17,282 bases of DNA from an uncultured Desulfomonile sp. (GTDB taxonomy: Bacteria; Desulfobacterota; Desulfomonilia; Desulfomonilales; Desulfomonilaceae). Within the stretch, counting starts at the first letter, position 1. Each line of letters opens with the position of its first letter. Position numbers and translations under genes: made by a program. This document shows, in pieces, positions 1 to 6,654 of the stretch. The notes beneath the pieces are model-generated. The model was not told the origin of the DNA, did not search any database, and was given only the letters and a program-made list of their open reading frames with translations. The stretch lies in assembly GCA_937915285.1 (NCBI GenBank), contig CALDNG010000094.1, forward strand, positions 1 to 17,282, read 5' to 3'.

Positions 1-176
1 TGCTTAAGGACGGTAAACATTTTATTCATCGTTACCATCTGCCAGTTTATGGTACCGTTTGCCAATCCTTCCTCTTGCCTAGAAATGCGGTATGCCTTCA
101 ATTCAGGTATCCAGATTTCATTCAAGGGTTCGCTATCACCAAAATAGGGAACCACATTTGTTTGAGTCATCGTCAT
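1..176 (-). CDS. Partial hypothetical protein, N-terminal 58 residues
   Basis: An open frame runs leftward from ATG at 176 (a second ATG lies at 170) to the window edge without a stop, after an in-frame upstream stop. The first residues read MTMTQTNVVPYFGDSEPLNE, and the rest has ordinary composition (IWIPELKAYRIS, NGTINWQMVTMNKMF). The opposite strand is also open over the same stretch, but its translation is rich in Cys and His and looks like a shadow. No Shine-Dalgarno sequence is evident and I recognise no family. It would be transcribed divergently from the toxin-antitoxin locus. It is called only because of the uninterrupted frame and protein-like composition. Confidence 0.4.
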   Translation of the reverse strand, partial: MTMTQTNVVPYFGDSEPLNEIWIPELKAYRISRQEEGLANGTINWQMVTMNKMFTVLK

Positions 177-272
177 TACATTTGGCAGTAACCATTATTT
201 CACTGCACAGGATTTGTTTTCTATCCACTGCTGACAATGCCACGTCAATTGCGTACCATTTAATTTGGGTAC

Positions 273-593
273 CTGTGGAATTTTGATGAGACGTCAATCT
301 TTTCAAAATTGGTTCAGGAACTTTTACCTGATAACCAGTATCGTGAATTACAAACCCATCCGGGCAGATGTCCGGACTCTGGAGCCATCTTTCAGGATTC
401 CGGCTGGCTTAGAAAGATAAGATGGGCTTGCAGGAAACATGGGAAAAGAGGTGGTGTAAGGGTAATATATTATTGGACTCTCAGCGGGGACCTTATTTAT
501 ATGATTTACGTTTACTCCAAGACTGATCGCCACGATCTGACTTAACGCCAACTCAAGACCCTAAGAAAAATTGTCGAAACGGAGTTACCATGA
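273..593 (+). pseudogene. HigB/RelE-type toxin, apparently inactivated
   Basis: The translated core (GWLRKIRW, then KRGGVRVIYYW and YSKTDRHDLT) is the signature of the HigB-2/RelE-like type II toxins, which cleave mRNA on the ribosome. Two defects are visible. First, the family-like N-terminus (WNFDETSIFSKLVQELL) reads back to about 273, where CTG stands in place of ATG; the first conventional alternative is TTG at 309, inside the conserved part. Second, after DLT there is a TAA at 543-545, yet the same frame continues with a family-like tail (RQLKTLRKIVETEL) to TGA at 591-593. That TGA overlaps the antitoxin ATG at 590, the normal coupling in such operons. The simplest reading is an ancestral toxin of about 105 residues that lost its start and gained a nonsense codon. 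A truncated product starting at TTG 309 cannot be excluded, nor can a sequencing error at the TAA. Confidence 0.7.
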
Positions 594-904
594 AGGAAAA
601 AATGTTTCGGGAGCTTCTTGAAAGCATTCAGGAGGCGGGATCCATAATTAGGGGCGAAACGGAGCCATCACGTGTGTTCACAGTTGGAACTCCGGATGTT
701 AGATCTATAAGGACAAAACTGGGAGCTACTCAATCCGATTTTGCCACCATGCTTGGTATCAGCGTCCGTACGTTGGAAAACTGGGAACAAAAGCGTCGAA
801 CACCCAGGGGCCCAGCCAAAGTATTACTTCAAATAGCGGAAGATCACCCTGAAGTTGTTTGGGACGTGGTCAAACAAAAAAGAGAAAAACAAACAGGATG
901 TTAG
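590..904 (+). CDS. XRE-family HTH antitoxin, HigA/NadS-like
   Basis: This 104-residue protein has a helix-turn-helix of the Cro/C1 type at about residues 37-72 (IRTKLGATQSDFATMLGISV, then TLENWEQ.RR.P.GPA). This pattern is typical of the NadS/HigA2 group of antitoxins that neutralise RelE/HigB toxins and repress their own operon. The start ATG at 590 has a GGAG about six bases upstream and overlaps the end of the ancestral toxin frame by ATGA, which supports translational coupling. The frame is intact while the toxin frame is damaged. The remaining protein may act as an orphan repressor or an anti-addiction factor. The family is seen directly in sequence; the partner assignment follows from family knowledge. 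Confidence 0.85.
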   Translation: MKEKMFRELLESIQEAGSIIRGETEPSRVFTVGTPDVRSIRTKLGATQSDFATMLGISVRTLENWEQKRRTPRGPAKVLLQIAEDHPEVVWDVVKQKREKQTGC

Positions 905-1679
905 TTTTTTGGGTGACAATAACCTCGGCTCATCTTAGCCTAGTAATCTTGTGACGATATTGAGAAGGGATGCAGGCTGGGTCAGCCAGAGCCGTCACAG
1001 GCGGGTGGGAAAGGTTGTGGCTGTAATCTGTGCAGAGCAGCCACCAATGAATCATCCACAGGCCCAAAACCTATAGACAGAAAAGAGCGACTACCTAATG
1101 TCTGGACGAGGAATAGGCCGGGATGCTTCTGCGGGCACGCCTATTGCCCGGCGAGGGCCATGCGATTCAGATTTGTCGGATTGCATGGAGCATGAAAGAG
1201 CGGTTGCAAGCGGCGTGATTGGCGAGTACAATTGCTTCGGAAATCGAGACAAGCTTGATAAAGCATTACGGCCAAGTCTTTCCCAACAAATATAGGCAAT
1301 AACTTTATATGACCTCAATATGTTATGTATATTTTACTATCAATATTCTAGCAAAATGGCACAATAATGCAAATTAAATTATTATATTCGTCTAATATAT
1401 AATTGTGATTATTTATTAATTTATTGTGCTGTTGCATCATGTAGTGCGTGGCTTTTGAGACAGTAATTGTGCCAAATACATGTTACAGATTGTCCGGCAT
1501 TTTGGAGGCCCTCCGTCTGTGAATGTAAAAAACTTGATGGTGTTTGGCAAACACAACCGCCGAACGTGGCACATGTTAAACGCGGTTGACTCATGAATCA
1601 ATATAATGTGACCACCACATTGGTATCTAGTTAAGATAACAGCATAACCTATTTAATCAACAGCTATGCCTCTTGACTT
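905..1679. other. Long gene-free stretch, AT-rich in its centre
   Basis: No convincing gene lies here. Two small hairpins occur just after the antitoxin: GGCTG/CAGCC at 975-987 with a 3-base loop, and GTGGCTG/CAGCCAC at 1017-1044. Neither is followed by a T run, so they are weak terminator candidates. A frame at 1098-1295 has no ribosome binding site and no family resemblance. From about 1310 to 1480 the DNA becomes very AT-rich and contains repeated ATTGTGC words, listed separately. An 8-base word ACATGTTA occurs at 1478 and again at 1571. Confidence 0.5.
1357..1474. repeat. ATTGTGC-family inverted and direct repeats in AT-rich DNA
   Basis: TGGCACAAT at 1357-1365 is the exact reverse complement of ATTGTGCCA at 1466-1474. 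The overlapping word GCACAATAA at 1359-1367 is the exact reverse complement of TTATTGTGC at 1421-1429. A related ATTGTG occurs near 1402-1408. TGCAA at 1368 and TTGCA at 1432 add a further symmetric pair. The intervening DNA is almost wholly A and T. Such clusters are seen at regulator binding regions and at ends or origins of mobile elements. Nothing here shows which applies. Confidence 0.45.
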
Positions 1680-1722
1680 TTTCCACCAGTTTACTTAGGT
1701 TAAAATCAGTTTATGGTGGAAA
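1673..1722 (+). promoter_or_regulatory. Operator-like palindrome bracketing a probable promoter
   Basis: TTTCCACCA at 1680-1688 and TGGTGGAAA at 1714-1722 form a perfect 9-base inverted repeat. The arms are 34 bases apart centre to centre, about three helical turns. Inside it, CAGTTTA is repeated directly at 1687 and 1707. A TTGACT at 1673-1678 resembles a -35 box and TAAAAT at 1701-1706 resembles a -10 box, but their spacing (22 bases) is too long for a standard sigma-70 promoter, so the exact promoter is uncertain. The position, 20 bases before the gene at 1744, suggests an autoregulated operon. Confidence 0.5.
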
Positions 1723-1743
1723 TATATTCCCGAGGTAAGGTTA

Positions 1744-2103
1744 ATGAATAAACCTGAAAATAACTGGATAGAAGGGATGCTCCTGGATGAATATGACCAG
1801 TCGCTAAAAATAATAGACGCTCTGAAGCTTAAATTGCAGGACTTCCCAAAAGGAAAATTATACTTTCGCCAAAAGGAAAATAAGAAACTAGGCAAGTTTT
1901 ACTCGTACGCTTTTCTTAAGTTTCACGAGCATAAAAGGTCCGTATCTGTTCACGTCCCGAGGCAAAATATTGATGCTATCAAGAAGAAAATTGAGGAGAG
2001 AGACAAGCTAGTTTCACAGATGAATTCGTATATGGAGAGAGTAAAATACATTGAAAAAATACTTAAATTGCGAAGAAACAAACATAGCCATGCCAGACCC
2101 TGA
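1744..2103 (+). CDS. Small basic coiled-coil protein, N-terminal partner of nucleotidyltransferase
   Basis: This frame encodes 119 residues and starts at ATG 1744 after a good ribosome binding sequence (AGGTAAGG, about 1733-1740). It is Lys/Glu-rich, with a central segment (KGKLYFRQKENKKLGKFYS) and a helical, probably coiled-coil C-terminal half (about 75-112). From family memory, similar segments form the N-terminal part of single-chain proteins whose C-terminal part is an NTP_transf_8-type nucleotidyltransferase. Here the two parts lie in different frames that overlap by about 50 bases, and the last 10 or so residues (RRNKHSHARP) look like out-of-frame sequence. It may therefore be the first half of one frameshifted gene rather than an independent protein. 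The alternative is a bona fide small antitoxin-like partner coupled to the downstream gene. Confidence 0.6.
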   Translation: MNKPENNWIEGMLLDEYDQSLKIIDALKLKLQDFPKGKLYFRQKENKKLGKFYSYAFLKFHEHKRSVSVHVPRQNIDAIKKKIEERDKLVSQMNSYMERVKYIEKILKLRRNKHSHARP

Positions 2104-2761
2104 GATTTTATCCATTTTTTCGAGTTTATCTCGGGTAGGTTTTTTTAACAGTTCGGTCCTAATAGGAACCTGGGCTATGTTTATCTACAGGGTTGTTTAT
2201 GGATTTGAATACGTTTTGAGGACCGGAGATATCGATATTGCCATTCAGGTTTCGCTCTATGATAAGAACAAAAAACTGAAGACGGACATTCGACAACTGT
2301 TGATTGACCACGGCGCTACTGTTGAGGATTCCAATGATGGCTCACTGGAAAAGATAATTACCCACAATTATTATATCGAGTTCATATCAGGGGCAAGGTC
2401 CAGATTGGGAAAACCACTTTTTGTCCGGGAGTGGAACGTTACGGCACAGAGATTGGATTTCATTAATATGCTACTGGACTTCTCGATACGCTTAGAAACC
2501 GATTATTTTTATATTCGTATACCAACTCCAGAGGCATTCTTCCTTCACAAATTAATTGTAGCAAACAAAAGGCCCGATAAATCAAAAAGACTAAAAGACT
2601 TGGAGCAATGTAGCCTCCTGGTCGATATCGTTGATGGCGTGATGTTGAAGAAGGTGGTTTCCTCTCAGGTTTTCTCGCCCAAAACAAGAAGCAAAATCAA
2701 GTCATCGTGCGAGATGATTGATTTTCCCTATGATAGAATTGACCAATGTTATACTTCCTAG
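2051..2761 (+). CDS. Nucleotidyltransferase-fold protein (NTP_transf_8 / AbiEii-like)
   Basis: This 236-residue product carries the minimal nucleotidyltransferase signature. VLIGTWAMFIY (about 36-46) gives the GT/GS turn and GDIDIA (about 59-64) the two metal-binding aspartates; YYIEFIS (about 107-113) could supply the third acidic residue. A helical segment with HKLIVANKR and KRLKDLEQ (about 166-186) matches the region after the catalytic core in antitoxin/toxin-type nucleotidyltransferases. These enzymes transfer a nucleotide to protein or RNA, often as the toxin of a defence or addiction module. The only starts are TTG at 2051, just after a TAA at 2042, or ATG at 2090 (MPDPEIL). Neither has a strong ribosome binding site, which fits reading through from the upstream frame. 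Loss of one base near 2063-2075 would join both frames into one protein of about 335 residues. Confidence 0.7.
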   Translation: MKKYLNCEETNIAMPDPEILSIFSSLSRVGFFNSSVLIGTWAMFIYRVVYGFEYVLRTGDIDIAIQVSLYDKNKKLKTDIRQLLIDHGATVEDSNDGSLEKIITHNYYIEFISGARSRLGKPLFVREWNVTAQRLDFINMLLDFSIRLETDYFYIRIPTPEAFFLHKLIVANKRPDKSKRLKDLEQCSLLVDIVDGVMLKKVVSSQVFSPKTRSKIKSSCEMIDFPYDRIDQCYTS

Positions 2762-3034
2762 ACTGGACATTAGGTTCACAGAGCCTTCATCTTCATCATT
2801 TCCCTAATTTTTGCATTTAGGGAACGGTTGAACTTGCCTCGAGACTTCATTGAACACAGTACTGGATTGATTTCTTTTTGCGCTTTATTCATGTAGGATA
2901 GGTTAGGATTGGATTGCTAACAAAAATGCACCGGACGCTCGGGGTTCGGAAGGAGGGTTCTCTTACAACAGCATGTTATCCTGGTGTTTCAGGAACCAAC
3001 GTGGGTTAATTTTTGTCGTTCGCAACTCGGGGGA
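2762..3034. other. Gene-free stretch at the probable island end
   Basis: No open frame of note is present. A perfect 8-base inverted repeat TTCCCTAA/TTAGGGAA (2800-2807 and 2817-2824, 9-base loop) lies 40 bases after the nucleotidyltransferase. It may be a hairpin at the transcript end, though no T run follows. The remainder, up to the RNA 3' end at 3035, contains no tRNA-like or tmRNA-like 5' half that I can find. Confidence 0.4.
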
Positions 3035-3062
3035 GTGGGTTCAAATCCCATCATCTCCACCA
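3035..3062 (+). ncRNA. 3' end of a tmRNA or tRNA-Ala (fragment), probable attachment site
   Basis: The bases form a complete T-arm: stem 3035-3039 with 3047-3051 (one G-U closing pair) and the standard 7-base loop TTCAAAT at 3040-3046. This is followed by a 7-base acceptor strand CATCTCC (3052-3058), discriminator A and encoded CCA (3059-3062). T at position 70 and A73 fit the G3-U70/A73 identity of alanine acceptors, so the source is tmRNA (ssrA) or tRNA-Ala. The preceding TCGGGGGAG resembles the tmRNA 3' domain more than a tRNA-Ala anticodon arm. No matching 5' acceptor (GGRGATG) or body is found upstream, so this is a 3' fragment. Such fragments mark the distal end of elements integrated into the RNA gene. 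The element would lie to the left. Confidence 0.65.
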
Positions 3063-3135
3063 ACCCTAATCATTCCGTTTTTTAACGATCCGGCGCCAAG
3101 CCTTCAAAAAAACTATTTGAAATGGTTCCGATGAT

Positions 3136-4530
3136 TTGTGGTGCGAAATACGCAGTAAGAATCATTACCTGTTTTTCATCATCTTGATAGCTCTTATTTT
3201 GAGAGGCGCCCTTCCTGCAGCCTCTTGGCTCATAAACAATGATCATAAGGTTTTCTGGACTCCGGACACATCGTCCTACGTTTGTTCTGCCAGAGGTTTG
3301 ATCGAGACACTATCTTTCTCGTGTAATAACGAACCGGAAACTCTACGGTCGCCGGGATACCCAATCTTGTTAATTCCTGGGTTATTTATGGGGCAACTCG
3401 AGGCAGTCACGATCATTCTCCAAATATTCCTGGGGGTGGGTATAGTCTTTCTCGTTTATAAGATTGCTTTGATTCTATCCGGAAATTTGAACGCTGCATT
3501 GTTTTCAGCAACGATCTATTCGATTGAGCCGGTCTCGATAATTCACTGTTCATTTTTGATGTCCGACACTTTTTTCACTTTCGCTCTGACATTTTTCGTG
3601 TGGTATCTCCTGAATTATTTAAAAACCTTTTCACGGATCAGTCTAGTTTCGGCCTGCTTATGGCTGGTGGCATCGATCTACATCCGTCCAGTTGCCTACT
3701 ATCTATGTTTATTAGTACCCTCTTTTCTGCTCATTACAACGCTTTTTAAAACAAACAGAGCAAGGAGACAGCGAATAATCCATGATTCAACACTGTTCTT
3801 TGCGGTGACAGTTCTTCTGGTTGGCTCATGGCAAGTCCGAAACTTCGTCTTGACGGGATACGCCGGATTCTCCTCTGTGATGGAGTACAACCTCTATTAC
3901 ATTCTGGGCTCAACGATAATAGGAAAAAGAGACCACATTTCCGAGGAGCAGTCGCTGAAGAAATTGGCCGAACTTCAGGCTGCCCAGATAGAAAGCCAAC
4001 ATGGCGAGGAGAGAACGACTCGCTTGAAAAATCTCGAGTGGCAAAAAAATTATTCACTACACCTCATAAGAGAAAATCCGGGTATTTTCATTCGGGTAGT
4101 GATCTCAAGTTTGCGGAGCACCATATTTCAGGCCGGTTTTGAGCTGCTAAATTTCTTCAATCATTGTTTCGACAGGTCTTCACTTTTTAGACAGGACGGC
4201 GTTGACAGAGGCCAATCGTCAATTGTCGAGAACACATTGCAATATTTTGGGCTGAGGGTAAGGGGTTACTTACTAATCGGAATTATAGTTTGGACTGCAG
4301 TGTTGCTTGGAATCTATTCTCTATCCCTTTTGTCACTCAAGTTTAGATTCAACCCGGAGAATCTAACGAGTGTTTGCTTTTTGCTAATCATGATCCTTTA
4401 CGTTATGACTGTTCCGGCGATAACCGGCTTGGGATATTCTAGGTTCCGCCTGCCAGTGATGCCATTGATATGTGTATTTTCAGGCACTGGATTGGCCGCG
4501 CTGAGAAGCTATTTCAAAGCCACCACGTGA
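3136..4530 (+). CDS. GT39/ArnT-type integral membrane glycosyltransferase
   Basis: The 464-residue protein has about ten hydrophobic segments, the first at about residues 11-31. Early in the chain it carries WTPDTSSYV (about 41-49) and RSPGYPILL (about 71-79), the Asp-containing first periplasmic loop and R-x-P-G-Y-P motif seen in GT39/GT83 enzymes. A SDT motif (143-145) follows a membrane helix, and YSRFRLPVMP near the end (about 440) matches the family's usual C-terminal motif. These GT-C enzymes use polyprenyl-phosphate sugars to glycosylate proteins or lipids on the outer face of the inner membrane. The start is unclear: no ATG or GTG is in frame between the stop at 3118-3120 and the first helix, so TTG 3136 is used, without a clear ribosome binding site. 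The gene stands alone and converges on the thioesterase. Confidence 0.8.
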   Translation: MWCEIRSKNHYLFFIILIALILRGALPAASWLINNDHKVFWTPDTSSYVCSARGLIETLSFSCNNEPETLRSPGYPILLIPGLFMGQLEAVTIILQIFLGVGIVFLVYKIALILSGNLNAALFSATIYSIEPVSIIHCSFLMSDTFFTFALTFFVWYLLNYLKTFSRISLVSACLWLVASIYIRPVAYYLCLLVPSFLLITTLFKTNRARRQRIIHDSTLFFAVTVLLVGSWQVRNFVLTGYAGFSSVMEYNLYYILGSTIIGKRDHISEEQSLKKLAELQAAQIESQHGEERTTRLKNLEWQKNYSLHLIRENPGIFIRVVISSLRSTIFQAGFELLNFFNHCFDRSSLFRQDGVDRGQSSIVENTLQYFGLRVRGYLLIGIIVWTAVLLGIYSLSLLSLKFRFNPENLTSVCFLLIMILYVMTVPAITGLGYSRFRLPVMPLICVFSGTGLAALRSYFKATT

Positions 4531-4749
4531 GAGACAAACTTCGCACCCAGGACACTTATCTCCAATCATTGATAAATTAACCTGAAAGACTTATCGATAG
4601 GTAGCGTGTATCACTTGTTGGCGTCCACCTATTTGAACAAACGGTTAGTCTCGTGATCAGCTTATGATTTGAGCCAAAGAGGACCGACGCTCTCGGCCCT
4701 TGACTTAGATGAAAAGCCTTCCAGGAGTTATTCTTGGCCGATGATCCAG
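4531..4749. other. Convergent intergenic region
   Basis: This stretch lies between the convergent GT39 and thioesterase genes. The only structure seen is an imperfect hairpin, GGaCCGA with TCGGcCC at 4681-4698 (one mismatch). It has no clear T run on either strand and is a weak candidate for a terminator. Confidence 0.3.
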
Positions 4750-5175
4750 TCAGGGCGTCGTTTCATCTACATAAAAATTCATGAGGATTTCCCTGAACTC
4801 GGCAGAGAGTTCGATTGACCTGTTTTGCGAATAGTCGTAGCAAACCTGGACTGATTCTCCCCTGGCGTATTCAACTGATTCATCGTTGGAATCGTTCAGT
4901 ATGTAAAGGAAATCAAAGCTCTTTTTTCCTATCTTTCTGACGGCGAGATTGAGGGTGAGCCTTGTTTCGAGCGTAATGGGTCGAATGAAGTCACAACCGA
5001 TATGGGCAAGTATGAAATAGGAATTCGCCTTGTCAATTCGTCCTGAGATGTGATCGGCCCACAGTGGTTCCCGACCGATTTCAAAATAGGTAAAGAACAC
5101 TGCGTTGTTAACGTGGCCCATGGCGTCCAGGTCGCGAAATCTTACCGGAATTTCAATTTTGTAAAAATTGTTCAT
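4750..5175 (-). CDS. Hotdog-fold acyl-CoA thioesterase (4HBT/YbgC-like)
   Basis: This 141-residue protein begins MNNFYKIEIPVRFRDLDAMG. The run RFRDLDAMGHVNNAVFFTYFE (about 12-32) is the characteristic motif of the 4-hydroxybenzoyl-CoA thioesterase family, with Asp17 as the expected catalytic residue and the following HVNN. The length is usual for the family. It would hydrolyse an acyl-CoA thioester in the cytoplasm; the substrate cannot be read from sequence. The start ATG at 5175 is preceded by a weak GAGA element. It is a single gene, convergent with the GT39 gene and divergent from the acetyltransferase at 5424. Confidence 0.88.
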   Translation of the reverse strand: MNNFYKIEIPVRFRDLDAMGHVNNAVFFTYFEIGREPLWADHISGRIDKANSYFILAHIGCDFIRPITLETRLTLNLAVRKIGKKSFDFLYILNDSNDESVEYARGESVQVCYDYSQNRSIELSAEFREILMNFYVDETTP

Positions 5176-5191
5176 TTGTTCGTCTCACAGT

Positions 5192-5220
5192 GTATAAATT
5201 TTGAATCCGTCGTCAGCTTA
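5192..5220 (-). promoter_or_regulatory. Possible sigma-70 promoter of the thioesterase gene
   Basis: On the minus strand, CTGACG (-35-like) is followed after 16 bases by TACACT (-10-like), within the sequence TTTATACACTGTG. Each box matches four of six consensus bases, and the -10 lies about 15-20 bases before the ATG at 5175. The call is tentative. Confidence 0.3.
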
Positions 5221-5423
5221 GCATTTTTGAGGCCCATCATGAAACGATCCATTGAATTGAATGGGGATTGTTTCATCCAGAAAGGCCGGGTTGTCAGTAA
5301 TTGGAAATTCACGTAGTAACATCAATATAACATGGGATTTGAAATAGGACCAGGTCAGTAGTGGGAATGGAAACCCGATTTATGATATGACAGAAGTTCA
5401 GCATATGGCTTGAGGTCAAGAAA

Positions 5424-5846
5424 TTGGAGATAGAACTGAGATCAGACTGTGAAGATTCAGACTGGCGAACAGTTTCTGAAACCCTGCGTGAAGTTGGAAT
5501 GGCTCACTATGAGCCTGAGATTCACCGGAAGGCCTTTCAGAACAGTTCTGTTCGCGTCTTTGCCTATGATCATGGCAGGCTGATAGGATTCGGCAGGGCT
5601 ATTTCCGATGGAACCTATCAGGCGGCCATATATGATGTGGCTATAGAGCCTGGATTCCAAAAAAAGGGACTCGGGACGATTATCATCAAGGATATCGTGT
5701 CCAGGCTTCCTTCATGCAATTTCATCCTCTACACGATGCCGGGAAAAGAGGATTTCTACCGGAAGCTGGGGTTCCGCAAGATGAATACGGGCATGGCAAT
5801 GTTTGTCAAAGCCGATGACATGAAACTGAAGGGATTCACGGAGTGA
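5424..5846 (+). CDS. GNAT-family N-acetyltransferase
   Basis: This 140-residue single-domain GNAT enzyme transfers an acetyl group from acetyl-CoA to an unknown amine. The acetyl-CoA pyrophosphate loop is QKKGLG (79-84), following the strand AIYDVAIEPGF. The C-terminal FYRKLGF (about 111-117) supplies the usual Tyr, and RVFAYDHGRLIGFGR the central strands. Between the in-frame stop at 5388-5390 and the domain, the only start is TTG at 5424, with GAGG (5412-5415) eight bases upstream, so TTG is accepted. Its stop overlaps the GTG of the FmdE-like gene (GTGA at 5843-5846), so the two are probably translated together. That link is conserved-looking but its meaning is unknown. Confidence 0.85.
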   Translation: MEIELRSDCEDSDWRTVSETLREVGMAHYEPEIHRKAFQNSSVRVFAYDHGRLIGFGRAISDGTYQAAIYDVAIEPGFQKKGLGTIIIKDIVSRLPSCNFILYTMPGKEDFYRKLGFRKMNTGMAMFVKADDMKLKGFTE

Positions 5847-6505
5847 GCCCGAACGATGTCAGTAAAAAATTAATGAACGAGGAATACTCAAAAATGGACT
5901 TAAAGGAAACTCTTGAAAGCCCGTCATGGAAAATGGCCGTTAGTTTTCACGGTCATGTATGCCCGGGATTGGCAATAGGTTTTAAGGCGGCCCAAGCGGC
6001 GATGAGTTGGCTTGAGGATAGCCGTTCAGCTGATGAAGAGATCGTCACGATATCCGAAACAAACGCATGCGGTGTTGACGCCATCCAGACCATGACAGGA
6101 TGCACATCCGGCAAGGGCAATCTAATAATCAGGGATCATGGGAAGAACGTGTTTACAATGGTGAGTCGCTCGACTGGCAAAGGTGTGCGAATTTCGTTAA
6201 AACCCGGTGTAATGAGCCTTGACCCGAGGCATCAGGAGCTGATCAATCTCATGCGCTCCGACTCGGCCTCAAAAACCGAAGCGGAAGAATTTCGCCGGAT
6301 TCACACCCAAAAAAGTCATTCGATTCTTGGCAAGAAGCCGGAAGAAATTTTCGTGATATCAGAAGCTTTTATTGAACTCCCGGAAAAAGCCAAAATAGAG
6401 CCATCAGAGCTTTGCGGGAAATGCCAGGAACCGACCATGCCCTCCAAAATGGTTTCGGCTGGAAATGTCCGGGTGTGCCAGGACTGTTACTCAAGGAAAT
6501 CATAG
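5843..6505 (+). CDS. FmdE-family protein with C-terminal zinc ribbon
   Basis: The N-terminal domain matches the FmdE family (formylmethanofuran dehydrogenase subunit E, PF02663). It has FHGHVCPGLAIGFKAA (35-50) with its His and Cys, then ETNACGVDAIQTMTGCTSGK (72-91), with the second and third Cys. The C-terminus holds a CxxC...CxxC zinc ribbon (Cys191, 194, 212, 215). In methanogens this subunit accompanies a molybdenum or tungsten formyl-methanofuran dehydrogenase. In bacteria, stand-alone copies are common in sulfate reducers and syntrophs and their role is not established. No other Fmd/Fwd subunit is nearby. The start is ambiguous: GTG at 5843 overlaps the upstream stop, while ATG at 5894 (MDLKETLE) has a better GAGGA about ten bases upstream and begins just before the conserved domain. 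Confidence 0.85.
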   Translation: MSPNDVSKKLMNEEYSKMDLKETLESPSWKMAVSFHGHVCPGLAIGFKAAQAAMSWLEDSRSADEEIVTISETNACGVDAIQTMTGCTSGKGNLIIRDHGKNVFTMVSRSTGKGVRISLKPGVMSLDPRHQELINLMRSDSASKTEAEEFRRIHTQKSHSILGKKPEEIFVISEAFIELPEKAKIEPSELCGKCQEPTMPSKMVSAGNVRVCQDCYSRKS

Positions 6506-6654
6506 AGATTTAAGGCAGTTGACATTATCACCGAACTTCATGACGGCCGGCTAACAGAGCGAGCTGTACATTTGTTCCGGAAATTCCAGAGCCGAAGAAA
6601 TTAGTTTGGTGTATTGCGCGACAATTTCCTGAATTCAATGATTGTGACTTACAT

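Noticed and set aside
92..286. Rightward open frame upstream of the toxin
   Set aside because: The composition is unlike a protein, and it overlaps both the minus-strand partial gene and the family-like toxin N-terminus in another frame.
1017..1044. Hairpin GTGGCTG/CAGCCAC as a terminator
   Set aside because: There is no T run after it, it has a 14-base loop, and it lies more than 100 bases from the antitoxin stop.
1098..1295. Open frame of 65 codons in the gene-free region
   Set aside because: It has no ribosome binding site, no family resemblance and an open shadow on the opposite strand.
2700..3062. A complete tmRNA gene ending at the CCA
   Set aside because: No 5' acceptor strand or tag-like reading frame was found. 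GAGATG at 2711-2716 nearly pairs with the acceptor strand, but it lies inside the nucleotidyltransferase gene and lacks the following conserved tmRNA 5' sequence.
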